A stretch of DNA of 42,841 nt from Rubrivivax gelatinosus (lineage in GTDB: Bacteria > Pseudomonadota > Gammaproteobacteria > Burkholderiales > Burkholderiaceae_C), in NCBI RefSeq assembly GCF_016583785.1, contig NZ_NRRU01000044.1, positions 1-42,841 on the forward strand, in the 5' to 3' direction. Below are positions 26,728 to 37,700 of the stretch, piece by piece; position 1 is the stretch's first letter, and each line of letters starts with the position of its first letter. Position numbers and translations under genes: made by a program. The notes beneath the pieces were generated by a model that was not told the origin of the DNA, did not search any database, and saw only the letters and a list, made by a program, of their open reading frames with translations.

Positions 26728-27891
26728 CTTCCCAGTAGGAACCTTGCCCTCGACGCCCTTGACGAAGAAGCTGATGCCGCCCAGGAACTTGTCGTCGGCG
26801 ACCTCGTCCTTCTTCAGCACTTCCTTGCCGGCGTTGTTGACGATCGGGCCCTTCCAGATCACGAAGCTGCCGTCCTTCAGGCCGGCCTTGACTTCGTCGA
26901 CCTTGGCCTTGGCCTCGGCCGGCACCTTGTCACTGATCGAGACGATGTCGATCGCGCCTTCCTTCACGCCCCACCAGGTGTGGCTGCCGCCGGTCCAGGT
27001 GCCTTCCAGCGCTTCCTTGGTCGCCTTGATGTAGTACGGCGTCCAGTCGATGATCGACGAGGCCAGGTGCGCTTCCGGCGCGTAGGCGGTCATGTCGCTG
27101 TCCCAGCCGAAAGCGAACTTCTTGTTCTTCGCGGCGGTCTGCAGCACGGCCGACGAGTCGGTGTTCTGGAACAGGATGTCGGCGCCGCCGTTGATCAGGC
27201 TTTGCGCGGCTTCGGTTTCCTTGGGCGGGTTGAACCACTCGTTGACCCAGACCACCTTGGTCTTGATCTTCGGGTTCACGCTCTGCGCGCCCAGCGTGAA
27301 GCTGTTGATGTTGCGGATGACCTCGGGAATGGGAACCGAGCCGACCACGCCCAGCGTGTTGCTCTTGGTCACCGAGCCGGCGATGACGCCGGCCATGTAC
27401 GCGCCTTCATACGTGCGGCTGTCGTAGGTGCGCACGTTCTCGCCCTGCTTGTAGCCGGTGGCGTGTTCGAACTTGACGTCCTTGGCGTCGACCGCGACCT
27501 TCTGGATCGGCTCCATGTAGCCGAAGGTCGTGCCGAAGACCAGCTTGTTGCCCTGGCCGATCAGGTCGCGGAACACACGTTCGGCGTCGGCGCCCTCGGG
27601 CACCTTCTCGACGAAGGTGGTGACGATCTTGTCGCCGAACTCGGCTTCGAGCTTCTTGCGCGCGTTGTCGTGGGCGAAGGTCCAGCCGCCGTCACCGACC
27701 GGGCCGACGTAGGCGAAGGCGACCTTCAGCGGTTCAGGCTTGGCCGCCGGGGCCGAGGCCGGCGCCGACGCCGGTTCGGCCGCCGCCTGCGGCGCTTCGT
27801 CCTTCTTGCCGCAGCCGGCAAGGGCGGCGGCAGCAGCCAGCGTGGACCAGCCGGCCAGCTTCAGCAGCGAGCGCTTCGATTCGAAAGACAT
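26725..27891 (-). CDS. BMP-family ABC transporter substrate-binding lipoprotein (purine/nucleoside type)
   Basis: 388 residues. A lipoprotein signal peptide ends in the lipobox LAGC with Cys27 (WSTLAAAAALAGCGKKD), followed by an Ala/Pro/Glu-rich linker. The mature domain starts LKVAFAYVGPVGDGGWTFAH, the usual start of the basic-membrane-protein (PnrA/BmpA) family. It contains GTTFGYMEPIQKVA, YEGAYMAGVIAGSVTKSN and NGGADILFQNTDSSAVLQTA. These proteins bind purine nucleosides or related compounds in the periplasm. It is the last gene of a four-gene operon after the ATPase and two permeases. Adjacent guanine deaminase and xanthine dehydrogenase favour a purine base as the ligand. Confidence 0.9.
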   Translation of the reverse strand: MSFESKRSLLKLAGWSTLAAAAALAGCGKKDEAPQAAAEPASAPASAPAAKPEPLKVAFAYVGPVGDGGWTFAHDNARKKLEAEFGDKIVTTFVEKVPEGADAERVFRDLIGQGNKLVFGTTFGYMEPIQKVAVDAKDVKFEHATGYKQGENVRTYDSRTYEGAYMAGVIAGSVTKSNTLGVVGSVPIPEVIRNINSFTLGAQSVNPKIKTKVVWVNEWFNPPKETEAAQSLINGGADILFQNTDSSAVLQTAAKNKKFAFGWDSDMTAYAPEAHLASSIIDWTPYYIKATKEALEGTWTGGSHTWWGVKEGAIDIVSISDKVPAEAKAKVDEVKAGLKDGSFVIWKGPIVNNAGKEVLKKDEVADDKFLGGISFFVKGVEGKVPTGK

Positions 27892-27937
27892 CGGTCTTCT
27901 CTCCAGGGGGTGAGGAAAGGGAAATTATTGGCTCGGG

Positions 27938-28864
27938 TCACGAGCCGGGGAAAAACGGTTTGCCCAGCGAGGCCGGCATGTTGACCCGGATCCACGCCGG
28001 GTTGCGGGAGATCAGCACCAGCACGACGATGGTCGCGAGGTAGGGCAGCATGCTGAGGAACTGGCTCGGGATCTCGACGCCCTGGCTCTGCAGGTGGAAC
28101 TGCAGCATCGTGACGCCGCCGAACAGGTAGGCCCCGAGCAGGACGCGTGCCGGCCTCCAGGTGGCGAAGGTGGTCAGCGCCAGCGCGATCCAGCCCTTGC
28201 CGGCGACCATGCCCTCGACCCACAGCGGCGTATAGACGACCGAGATGTAGGCTCCGGCGACACCGCAGAGCGCGCCGCCGACGACCACCGCCGCGAGCCG
28301 GATCTTGCGCACCGGATAACCCAGCGCGTGCGCCGACTCGGGCGATTCGCCCACCGCACGCAGCACCAGCCCGGCGCGCGAGCGGTACAGGAACCAGGTC
28401 AGTCCGACCGCGAGTGCGATCGCGCCGTAGACCATCGGGTGCTGGCGGAAGAAGGCCGGGCCGACGAAGGGCAGGTCGGCCAGGAAGGGGATGTGGAACT
28501 CGGGGCGTTCGCCGAGCTTGCCCTGCACGTAGTCGATGCCGACGAAGGCCGAGAAGCCGGCGCCGAACAGGCTCAGCGCCAGGCCGCTGGCGTACTGGTT
28601 GGTGTTGAGCCAGATGACGAGCAGCCCGAACAGCCCCGCCAGCGTGCCGCCGGCGGCAGCGCCGGCGGCGAAACCCAGCCAGTCGCTGCCGGTGTGCACC
28701 GCGGTCGCGAAGCCGGCGATCGCGGCCACCAGCATCAGGCCTTCGGCGCCGAGGTTGACGATGCCGGCACGTTCGTTGATCAGCAGCCCGAGCGCGGCGA
28801 TCGCGAGCACGGTGCCGGCGTTCAGCGTCGCCGCGATCAGCAGGGGCAGGGTGGTGAAGTCCAT
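27938..28864 (-). CDS. ABC transporter permease, BMP/nucleoside class (second permease)
   Basis: 308 residues with about nine hydrophobic segments, of the BPD_transp_2 (branched-chain/ribose) permease fold. Typical stretches are LLINERAGIVNLGAEGLMLV, the family's cytoplasmic loop; GSDWLGFAAGAAAGGTLAG; and ALGYPVRKIRLAAVVVGGAL. It forms the membrane channel with the upstream permease. Its start lies 6 bases after the preceding permease stop. The BMP lipoprotein gene follows after 46 bases. Confidence 0.88.
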   Translation of the reverse strand: MDFTTLPLLIAATLNAGTVLAIAALGLLINERAGIVNLGAEGLMLVAAIAGFATAVHTGSDWLGFAAGAAAGGTLAGLFGLLVIWLNTNQYASGLALSLFGAGFSAFVGIDYVQGKLGERPEFHIPFLADLPFVGPAFFRQHPMVYGAIALAVGLTWFLYRSRAGLVLRAVGESPESAHALGYPVRKIRLAAVVVGGALCGVAGAYISVVYTPLWVEGMVAGKGWIALALTTFATWRPARVLLGAYLFGGVTMLQFHLQSQGVEIPSQFLSMLPYLATIVVLVLISRNPAWIRVNMPASLGKPFFPGS

Positions 28865-28870
28865 CCGGGA

Positions 28871-29943
28871 TCAGCCTTTGGCTCGCACCGTGTGCCACCA
28901 GCGCACGCGGTAGTGGATCAGCGTGTCGCAGGCCAGCAGCGTGAACAGCAGCAGGCCCTGGAAGACGCCGGTCAGCGACTTGGGCAGGCCCAGGCGCGAC
29001 TGCGCGAGTTCGCCGCCGATGTAGAACATGCTCATCAGGATGCCCGAGAAGACGATCCCGAGCGGGTTCAGCCGGCCGACGAAGGCGACGATGATGGCGC
29101 CGAAGCCGTAGCCGGCCGGCAGGTACGGCGTCAGCTGGCCCAGCGGCCCGGCCGCTTCCAGCCCGCCGGCAAGTCCTGCCATGCCGCCCGACAGCAGCAG
29201 CGCCGTCCACAGCGCGCTGCGCGACGAGAAGCCGGCGTAGCGTGCCGCCGCCGGCGCCAGGCCTCCGACCTGCAGCTGAAAGCCGCGGTAGGTGCGGAAC
29301 ATGAAGGCCCAGAAACCGACCACCGCCGCCAGTGCGATGACGACGCCGATGTTGGCGCGCAGGCCGTCCACCAGGCGCGGGATCTTGGTCACCGCGTCGA
29401 AGGTGATGCTCTGCGGGAAGTTGTAGCCGTTCGGGTCCTTCCAGGGGCCGTAGACCAGCCAGCCCAGGATCATCTCGGCGACGTAGACCAGCATCAGGCT
29501 GACCAGGATCTCGTTGGCGTGGAAGCGGTCGCGCAGCGCGGCGACGATCCCCGCCCAGAACATGCCGCCCAGCACCCCGGCGAACAGGATCACGACGACG
29601 ATGCCGCGCCCCATCCAGGCCAGCGCCGGTGCCTGCATCGCGACCCAACCGGCGGCCAGCGCGCCGACGACGAACTGGCCTTCGGCGCCGATGTTCCAGA
29701 CGTTGCTGCGGTAGCAGACCGACAGCCCGAGCGCGATCAGGATCAGCGGCGTCGCCTTCACCGACAGCTCGGACAGCGCGTAGAGGTTCTTCACCGGCTC
29801 GACGAAAAACACCTGCAGCCCGCGCACCGGGTCCTTGCCCAGCAGAGCGAAGAGCGCGACGCCGATCACCACCGTGATCGCCAGCGCCAGCAGCGGCGAG
29901 GCGATCGCCATCCACTTCGACGGCTCGGGCCGTGCCTCGAGCT

Positions 29944-29950
<7 letters not shown>
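28871..29950 (-). CDS. ABC transporter permease, BMP/nucleoside class (first permease)
   Basis: 359 residues from ATG 29950 (MLKLEARPEPSKWMAIASPL). It is an integral membrane protein of the BPD_transp_2 fold, with loop VCYRSNVWNIGAEGQFVVGA, HANEILVSLMLVYVAEMIL and the coupling region GGMAGLAGGLEAAGPLGQL. The start overlaps the ATPase stop by seven bases (ATGCTGA), so translation is coupled. It pairs with the second permease to make a heterodimeric importer. A longer frame upstream is only a shadow of the ATPase gene. Confidence 0.9.
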
Positions 29951-31452
<1,502 letters not shown>

Positions 31453-31523
31453 GGGCTCAGGGCTGCCGCGAACCGGCATCGTCGGCGCCGGCTTGTTGGA
31501 GGTCTTGTGGAAGGGGACGGGTC

Positions 31524-31538
31524 GCAAAGCCCGTGCCA
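31524..31538 (-). promoter_or_regulatory. Sigma-54 (-24/-12) promoter of the BMP-type ABC operon
   Basis: On the minus strand TGGCACGGGCTTTGC matches TGGCACG-N4-TTGC exactly, with GG and GC separated by the obligatory ten bases. Predicted start of transcription is near 31512, giving a 60-base leader before ATG 31452. It lies in the 102-base gap between guaD and the ATPase gene. Enhancer-binding sites would be expected inside guaD; none was clear by eye. Confidence 0.72.
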
Positions 31539-31554
31539 ATGTCTACATTTTGAA

Positions 31555-32883
31555 TCATCGCCACCCGCGTTCGAAACGCGGCGCGCCGGCGACCCAGGTC
31601 GCGGCGACGTTGCGCTCGTCGGCCAGCGTCATCCAGGCGAAGACACGCGCGTGCAGGTCCTGGGCCGGCAGCGTCGCGACCGCGCCGCGTGCCACCGCGT
31701 CACGATGGTGCGCCGCCGGGCCGTGGGCCCAGTCCCAGGCGACGACGTCGGCCGTCGCGCCGGGGTCGAAGTGGCCGATCTCGGTGTCCAGCCCCAGCGC
31801 CTCGGCGGCGCCGCGCGTGGCGGCGTGCAGCGCGCGCCAGGCGGTGAGCCGGGTGCCACGCAGCGCCTGCACCTTGTAGCCCTCGGCCAGCGTGCGCAGC
31901 AGCGACAGGCTGGTGCCGCCGCCGACGTCGGTCGCGACCGAGACCTTGTGGCCGTGGTCCACCGCCGCCTGCCAGTCGAACAGGCCGCTGCCCAGGAACA
32001 GGTTGCTGGTCGGGCAGAAGGCGATCTGGGCGCCGGTGGCGGCGAGCAGGCGCCGGTCCTCGTCGTCGAGCCAGATGCCGTGTGCCAGCACCGAACGCGG
32101 GCCCAGCAGGCCGTGGCGGTGGTAGACGTCGAGGTAGCTGCGCGCCTCGGGGAACAGGCGCGCGACCTCGGCGACCTCGTCGCGGCTCTCGGCGACGTGG
32201 GTCTGCATGAACAGGCCCTCGTGGCGCGCCAGCAGCCGGCCGGCCATCGCCAGCTGTTCCGGCGTGCTCGTGATCGCGAACCGCACCGTCAGCGCATAGG
32301 CGTTGCGGCCCTGGCCGTGCCAGCGTGCGATCAGCGCCTCGCAGTCGCGTTCGGCGCTGGCGACGTCGTCGGTCAGCGCCGGCGGCGCGCCGCGGTCCAT
32401 CAGCACCTTGCCCGCGACCAGGCGCATGCCACGCGCCGACGCGGCGGCGAACAGCGCCTCGGCCGAGGCCGCGTGCACCGTCGGGAAGACGACGGCGCTG
32501 GTCGTGCCGTGCGCCAGCAGCGCGTCCAGGAAGAGCGCGGCGCCGGTGGCGGCGACCGCCGGGTCGGCAAAACGCTGCTCGGCCGGGAAGGTGTAGGTCT
32601 CGAGCCAGTGCAGCAGCCCGGGGCTCCAGCTGGCGATCACGTCCAGCTGCGGGCAGTGCACGTGGGTGTCGACGAAACCCGGCATCAGCAGCCGGCCGCT
32701 GTGCTCCTCGCGCCGCCAGTCCTCGCCCGGCGGCTGGTGGCCGGGCAGGGTGCCGGCGATGCGGCCGTCCTCGATCAGCAGCCAGTGGTCGGGGCGCCAG
32801 CGCACGCCGGCGGTCGACGGGTCGCCCCAGCCCGGGGTGGCGCTGAAGTCCAGCAGGTCGCCGTGCAGCGCGAGCTTGTTCAT
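31555..32883 (-). CDS. guaD: Guanine deaminase
   Basis: 442 residues from ATG 32883 (MNKLALHGDLLDFSATPGWG). It hydrolyses guanine to xanthine and ammonia using one zinc. The amidohydrolase motif is HVHCPQLD near residue 72. It continues with the guanine-deaminase-specific SPGLLHWLETYTFPAEQRFAD, then HVAESRDEVAEV and the C-terminal metal site VATDVGGGTSLSLL. Length matches the family (about 430-450). A longer frame to 32937 adds MSARAFLHANRGPGRTHT and would include the palindrome at 32909-32920, so the shorter start is preferred. Divergent from xdhABC, which takes its product onward. Confidence 0.93.
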   Translation of the reverse strand: MNKLALHGDLLDFSATPGWGDPSTAGVRWRPDHWLLIEDGRIAGTLPGHQPPGEDWRREEHSGRLLMPGFVDTHVHCPQLDVIASWSPGLLHWLETYTFPAEQRFADPAVAATGAALFLDALLAHGTTSAVVFPTVHAASAEALFAAASARGMRLVAGKVLMDRGAPPALTDDVASAERDCEALIARWHGQGRNAYALTVRFAITSTPEQLAMAGRLLARHEGLFMQTHVAESRDEVAEVARLFPEARSYLDVYHRHGLLGPRSVLAHGIWLDDEDRRLLAATGAQIAFCPTSNLFLGSGLFDWQAAVDHGHKVSVATDVGGGTSLSLLRTLAEGYKVQALRGTRLTAWRALHAATRGAAEALGLDTEIGHFDPGATADVVAWDWAHGPAAHHRDAVARGAVATLPAQDLHARVFAWMTLADERNVAATWVAGAPRFERGWR

Positions 32884-32908
32884 CGTGTGCGTCCGACCGG
32901 GCCCGCGG

Positions 32909-32920
32909 TTTGCATGCAAA
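32909..32920. promoter_or_regulatory. Perfect 12-bp palindrome in the guaD/xdhA divergent region
   Basis: TTTGCATGCAAA lies 26 bases upstream of the guaD start, inside the 228-base region shared with xdhA. An AT-rich palindrome stands out in this GC-rich sequence and could be the operator of a purine-responsive repressor. No such regulator gene is adjacent, so the assignment is tentative. The rest of the region (32921-33111) shows no clear promoter pair. Confidence 0.35.
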
Positions 32921-33111
32921 AAGGCGCGCGCAGACACGGGCCGGCGGCGGCCCGCAGGTCGGCCGCAAGGACGCTGCGTTCGGAGTACAAGTTCGGCGGG
33001 GGTGGGGCGCGAGACGACGGGATCCGGCCGTTTCGCGGAAAACGCGTATTTTGCCCGTGTCGAACGCCCGCGCCATGCGTCTTGTCCTGTCCTGAATCAC
33101 CCGGCCGACAC

Positions 33112-34572
33112 ATGACCCTGACCCGCCCGATCCGCTTCTTCCACCGGCAGCGCATCGTCGAGATCGCCGACGCGCCGGCCACCCGCAGCGTGCTCGACTG
33201 GCTGCGCGAGGACGAACAGGCCGTCGGCACCAAGGAAGGCTGCGCCGAGGGCGATTGCGGTGCCTGCACCGTCGTCGTCGGCGAACTGGCCGACGACGGC
33301 CGGCTGAAGCTCGAGACCGTCAACGCCTGCATCCGTTTCCTGCCGACGCTGGACGGGCGCGCGCTGTTCACCGTCGAGGACCTGGCGCCCGGCGGCCTGC
33401 TGCACCCGGTGCAGCAGGCGCTGGTGGAGCACCACGGCTCGCAGTGCGGCTTCTGCACGCCGGGTTTCGTGATGTCGCTGTGGGCCTGTTACGAGCGCCA
33501 CCAGGACACCGGCACACGCCCGACGCGCCAGCAACTGGCCGACGAACTGGCCGGCAATCTGTGCCGCTGCACCGGCTACCGGCCCATCCTCGACGCCGGG
33601 CTGGCGATGTTCGATGCGCCGCCGCTGCGGCTGGACCACGCGCCCGTCGCTGCCGCGCTGCAAAGCCTGCGTGCGCAGCCGGCGCTGCACACCGCCTCGG
33701 GCTTCCACGCGCCGCGCAGCGTCGACGAACTCGCTGCGCTGCACGAGGCCAGACCCGGCGCGCGCCTGCTGGGTGGCGGCACCGACATCGGCCTGTGGGT
33801 GAACAAGCAGCTGCGAGTGCTGCCCGAGCTGATCTGGACCGGCGAGGTGGCCGAGCTGCGCCGGGTCGAGCGCCGCGACGACGCGCTCGTCATCGGCGCC
33901 GCGGCCTCGCTGGAAGACGCCTGGGCCGCGCTCGCGGCCGAGCACCCGCAGCTGACGGATCTGTGGCGGCGCTTCGCGTCGCCGCCGGTGCGCCACGCCG
34001 GCACGATGGGCGGCAACGTCGCCAACGGCTCGCCGATCGGCGACTCGGCGCCGGTGCTGCTGGTGCTGGACGCGCGCCTGGTACTGCGCCGCGGCGAGCG
34101 CGTGCGCGAGCTGGCGCTGGACCAGTTCTATGTCGACTACATGAAGAACCGGCTCGAGGCGGGCGAGTTCGTGCAGGCCATCGTCGTGCCGCAGGCGCCA
34201 CCGGGCAGCGTCGTGCGCGGCTGGAAGATCTCCAAACGCTGGGACTCCGACATCTCGGCGGTCTGCGCCGCGTTCCGGCTGCGGCTGGACGAAGACGGCC
34301 GCATCGCCGAGCAGCGCATCGCCTTCGGCGGCATGGCGGCGACGGTGAAACGTGCCGCCGCCGCCGAAGCCGCACTCGCCGGCCGGCGCTGGGACGAAGC
34401 CGCGCTGCGCGCCGCGCAGGCGGCGCTCGAAGCCGACTACCAGCCGCTGTCGGACCTGCGCGCCAGCGCCGGTTACCGGATGCAGGTGGCGAAGAACCTG
34501 CTCGAACGGCTCTGGCTGGAAACCCGCCCCGACGCGCCGCTGCCGACCGCGGCGCTGGAGCTCCGGGCATGA
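33112..34572 (+). CDS. xdhA: Xanthine dehydrogenase small subunit (2Fe-2S and FAD)
   Basis: 486 residues. The N-terminal plant-type [2Fe-2S] domain has GCAEGDCGACTVVV with a further Cys in NACIRFL. The second cluster domain has GSQCGFCTPGFVMS and LCRCTGYRPI. The FAD domain (about 200-370) has LLGGGTDIGLWVNK and HAGTMGGNVANGSPIGDS, and a CO-dehydrogenase-flavoprotein-like C-terminal domain ends it. It passes electrons from the molybdenum site in XdhB to NAD+. Length fits bacterial XdhA (about 480-500). It overlaps xdhB by ATGA. Confidence 0.95.
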   Translation: MTLTRPIRFFHRQRIVEIADAPATRSVLDWLREDEQAVGTKEGCAEGDCGACTVVVGELADDGRLKLETVNACIRFLPTLDGRALFTVEDLAPGGLLHPVQQALVEHHGSQCGFCTPGFVMSLWACYERHQDTGTRPTRQQLADELAGNLCRCTGYRPILDAGLAMFDAPPLRLDHAPVAAALQSLRAQPALHTASGFHAPRSVDELAALHEARPGARLLGGGTDIGLWVNKQLRVLPELIWTGEVAELRRVERRDDALVIGAAASLEDAWAALAAEHPQLTDLWRRFASPPVRHAGTMGGNVANGSPIGDSAPVLLVLDARLVLRRGERVRELALDQFYVDYMKNRLEAGEFVQAIVVPQAPPGSVVRGWKISKRWDSDISAVCAAFRLRLDEDGRIAEQRIAFGGMAATVKRAAAAEAALAGRRWDEAALRAAQAALEADYQPLSDLRASAGYRMQVAKNLLERLWLETRPDAPLPTAALELRA

Positions 34573-36908
34573 ACCGGCCCGAGACCCTGCCCGCCGACAC
34601 CGCCGCCGAAGTCGGCCGCTCGCGCCCGCACGAGTCGGCCGCGGCCCACGTCGCCGGCCGCGCGCCCTATACCGACGACCTGCCCGAACTCGCCGGCACG
34701 CTGCACGCGGCGCTGGGCCTGTCGCCGCTCGCACACGGCGTGTTGCGCGCGGTCGACCTGGCGCGTGTGCGCGCCATGCCAGGCGTCGTCGACGCCTTCT
34801 GCGCCGACGCGATCCCGGGCGAGAACCAGTGCGGCTCCCTGGTCAAGGACGACCCCATCCTCGCCGGCGGCCCGGGCGCGACGTTGCGCCACGTCGGCCA
34901 GCCGGTCTACGCCGTCGTCGCCCGCACGCGCGAAGCCGCACGCCGCGCCGCGGCGCTGGCGCGCGAGGTCATCAGCGCCGAGACGCTGCCGCCGGTGCTG
35001 GACGCGCTCCAGGCCCACGCCGCCGGCCAGTACGTCGTGCCGCCGCTGAAGCTGGCGCGAGGCGATGCCGCCGCGGCGCTGGCGGCGGCGCCGCATCGTG
35101 TCGAGCTCGACTTCGGCGTCGGCGGCCAGGAGCACTTCTACCTGGAAGGCCAGATCGCCTACGCGCTGCCGCAGGAGCAGGGCGGCATGAAGGTCCTTTG
35201 TTCGACCCAGCACCCGAGCGAGATGCAGCACCTGGTCGCGCACGCGCTGCACTGCGCGTCGCACGCGGTGCAGGTCGAGTGCCGGCGCATGGGCGGCGGT
35301 TTCGGCGGCAAGGAGTCGCAGTCGGCGCTGATCGCCTGCGTCGCCGCGGTCGCGGCGCGGCGCACGGGGCGGCCGGTCAAGCTGCGGCTGGACCGCGACG
35401 ACGACTTCCTGATCACGGGCCGGCGCCACGGTTTCCGCTACCGGCTCGCGCTCGGCCACGACGAAGAAGGCCGTGTGCTCGGCGCCGAGGTGGTGATGGT
35501 CGCCAACGCCGGCCACTCGGCCGATCTGTCGGGGCCGGTGATGACACGCGCGCTGTGCCACTTCGACAACGCCTACTGGCTGCCGAACGTCGCGATGCAG
35601 GGTTACGCGGCGCGCACCAACACCCAGAGCAACACCGCGTTCCGCGGTTTCGGCGGGCCTCAGGGTGCGTTCGCGATCGAATACGCGCTCGACAGCGTCG
35701 CGCGCCGCCTGGGCCGCGACGCGCTGGAGGTGCGCCGCGCCAACTTCTACGGCGTCGGCGAACGCGACACCACGCCTTACGGTCAGCACGTCGACGACAA
35801 CATCATCGCGCCGCTGGTCGACGAACTGGCCGCGGGCTGCGGCTACGCCGCGCGGCGCGAGGCCGTCGCCGCCTTCAACGCCGCCAGCCCGGTGCTGAAG
35901 AAGGGGCTGGCGCTGACGCCGCTGAAGTTCGGCATCTCGTTCAACGTCGTGCACCTGAACCAGGCCGGGGCGCTGGTGCACGTCTACCTCGACGGCTCGG
36001 TGCTGGTGAACCACGGCGGCACCGAGATGGGCCAGGGCCTGAACACCAAGGTCGCGCAGGTCGTCGCGCACGAACTCGGGCTGCCCTTCGAAGCCGTGCG
36101 TGTCAGCGCCACCGACACGCAGAAGATCGCCAACACCTCCGCCACGGCCGCGTCGACCGGTAGCGACCTGAACGGCAAGGCGGCGCAGGACGCGGCACGC
36201 CGCATCCGCGAGCGCCTGGCGGCTTTTGCCGCAAAACGCTGGGGTGGCGAGCCGCAGGAGGTGTTGTTCGCCAACGGCCGCGTCGTGGTCGCCGGGCAGG
36301 CGATGGACTTCGCCGAACTCTGCAACGCCGCCTACCTCGAGCGTGTGCAGCTCTGGAGCGAAGGCTTCTACGCCACGCCCGGCCTGTCCTGGGACCGGCA
36401 GACGATGAGCGGCAACCCGTTTTATTACTTCGCCTGGGGCGCCGCCTGCAGCGAGGTGCTGATCGACACGCTGACCGGCGAGTGGCGGCTCGTGCGTGCC
36501 GACGTGCTGCACGACGTCGGCGCCTCGCTGAACCCGGCGCTGGACATCGGCCAGATCGAAGGCGGCTTCATCCAGGGCATGGGCTGGATGACGATGGAAG
36601 AGCTGGTCTGGAACCCGCGCACCGGCGCGCTGGCGACACACGCGCCCAGCACCTACAAGATCCCGACCGCCAACGATGTGCCGGCCGAATTCAAGGTGCG
36701 CCTGTACGGCCGGCCGAACGCACGCGACAGCATCCACCGCAGCAAGGCGGTCGGCGAGCCGCCGCTGCTGTTGCCGTTCTCCGTGTTCTTCGCGATCCGC
36801 GACGCGGTCTCGGCCGCCGGTGGCCACCGCGTCGACCCGCCGCTGTCGGCGCCGGCGACCGGCGAAGCCATCCTGGCCGCGGTGCAGGCGGTGCGGGCGG
36901 CCGCATGA
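34569..36908 (+). CDS. xdhB: Xanthine dehydrogenase large subunit (molybdopterin-binding)
   Basis: 779 residues. It carries the molybdenum cofactor and oxidises hypoxanthine/xanthine to urate. Conserved blocks: ESAAAHVAGRAPYTDDLPEL; GGQEHFYLEGQIAYALPQE; CRRMGGGFGGKESQ; NTAFRGFGGPQGAFAIE, with the substrate-orienting Arg; NHGGTEMGQGLNTKVAQVVA; and VGEPPLLLPFSVFFAI, with the catalytic Glu. The start overlaps the xdhA stop and the stop overlaps the xdhC start, both ATGA, giving a tightly coupled three-gene operon. Confidence 0.95.
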   Translation: MNRPETLPADTAAEVGRSRPHESAAAHVAGRAPYTDDLPELAGTLHAALGLSPLAHGVLRAVDLARVRAMPGVVDAFCADAIPGENQCGSLVKDDPILAGGPGATLRHVGQPVYAVVARTREAARRAAALAREVISAETLPPVLDALQAHAAGQYVVPPLKLARGDAAAALAAAPHRVELDFGVGGQEHFYLEGQIAYALPQEQGGMKVLCSTQHPSEMQHLVAHALHCASHAVQVECRRMGGGFGGKESQSALIACVAAVAARRTGRPVKLRLDRDDDFLITGRRHGFRYRLALGHDEEGRVLGAEVVMVANAGHSADLSGPVMTRALCHFDNAYWLPNVAMQGYAARTNTQSNTAFRGFGGPQGAFAIEYALDSVARRLGRDALEVRRANFYGVGERDTTPYGQHVDDNIIAPLVDELAAGCGYAARREAVAAFNAASPVLKKGLALTPLKFGISFNVVHLNQAGALVHVYLDGSVLVNHGGTEMGQGLNTKVAQVVAHELGLPFEAVRVSATDTQKIANTSATAASTGSDLNGKAAQDAARRIRERLAAFAAKRWGGEPQEVLFANGRVVVAGQAMDFAELCNAAYLERVQLWSEGFYATPGLSWDRQTMSGNPFYYFAWGAACSEVLIDTLTGEWRLVRADVLHDVGASLNPALDIGQIEGGFIQGMGWMTMEELVWNPRTGALATHAPSTYKIPTANDVPAEFKVRLYGRPNARDSIHRSKAVGEPPLLLPFSVFFAIRDAVSAAGGHRVDPPLSAPATGEAILAAVQAVRAAA

Positions 36909-37687
36909 GGCTGGCCGCGACCGCGCTGCGCTGGCGCCGCGAGCGCCGGCCGGCGCTCGTGGTCGAGCTGCGCGCGGTGCGCGGTTCGGCGCCCCGCGCG
37001 GCCGGCACGCGCATGCTGGTGGCCGCCGACGCGGTCGAAGGCACGATAGGCGGCGGCCACCTCGAGCTGAAGGCGATCGAGCGTGCACGTGCGCTGCTGC
37101 GCGGCGAGGCGCTGGCGCCCGAGTGGGCCGTGCCGCTGGGGCCGGCGCTGGGCCAGTGCTGCGGCGGCCACGTCACGCTGGCCTTCGTGCCGCTGTCGGA
37201 CTGCCCCGACTGGCCGCTGCCGGCGCCGCGTTTCGTGCTCGAGCTGCACGGCGCCGGTCACGTCGGCCGCGCCATCGTGCGGCTGCTGGACGAGATCCCC
37301 TGCCGCGTGCGCTGGATAGACGAGCGCGACGAGGCCTTCGACGGCCTGGACCTGCCGCCGCACATCGAGCCCGTCGTCGCCGCGTCGGCACCCGACGAAG
37401 CCGCGCGCGCGCCGGCCGGCGCCTGCCACCTGGTGCTGACGCACCGCCACGACCTCGACCTGGAGATCGTGCACACGCTGCTGCGCCGCGCCGACACCGC
37501 CTTCGTCGGCCTGATCGGCTCGCAGACCAAGCGCGAACGTTTCCGCGCCCGGCTCGCCGAACGTGGGCACACGAGCGAGACGCTGGCGCGGCTGGTCTGC
37601 CCGATCGGGCTGCCGGGCATCGCCGGCAAGGAGCCGGCTGTGATCGCGGTCGCGGTCGTCGCCCAGCTGCTGGCCTTGCCCGGCTAG
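36905..37687 (+). CDS. xdhC: Xanthine dehydrogenase accessory protein XdhC
   Basis: 260 residues. XdhC binds the molybdenum cofactor, promotes its sulfuration and inserts it into XdhB. The N-terminal part has VVELRAVRGSAPRAAGTRML and GTIGGGHLELKAIERA, with GPALGQCCGGHVTLAF including a conserved cysteine pair. The C-terminal Rossmann-like domain has LHGAGHVGRAIVRLL, LTHRHDLDLEIVHTLL, VGLIGSQTKRERF and CPIGLPGIAGKEPAVIAVAV. Length is typical. Last gene of the operon; 68 bases separate it from the convergent Crp/Fnr gene. Confidence 0.93.
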   Translation: MRLAATALRWRRERRPALVVELRAVRGSAPRAAGTRMLVAADAVEGTIGGGHLELKAIERARALLRGEALAPEWAVPLGPALGQCCGGHVTLAFVPLSDCPDWPLPAPRFVLELHGAGHVGRAIVRLLDEIPCRVRWIDERDEAFDGLDLPPHIEPVVAASAPDEAARAPAGACHLVLTHRHDLDLEIVHTLLRRADTAFVGLIGSQTKRERFRARLAERGHTSETLARLVCPIGLPGIAGKEPAVIAVAVVAQLLALPG

Positions 37688-37700
37688 CGGCGGCAGCAAG

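Noticed and set aside
31453..31539. Longer N-terminus of the ABC ATPase starting at 31539
   Set aside because: The ATG would lie inside the sigma-54 promoter at 31524-31538, upstream of the predicted transcript start, and the added residues show no conservation character.
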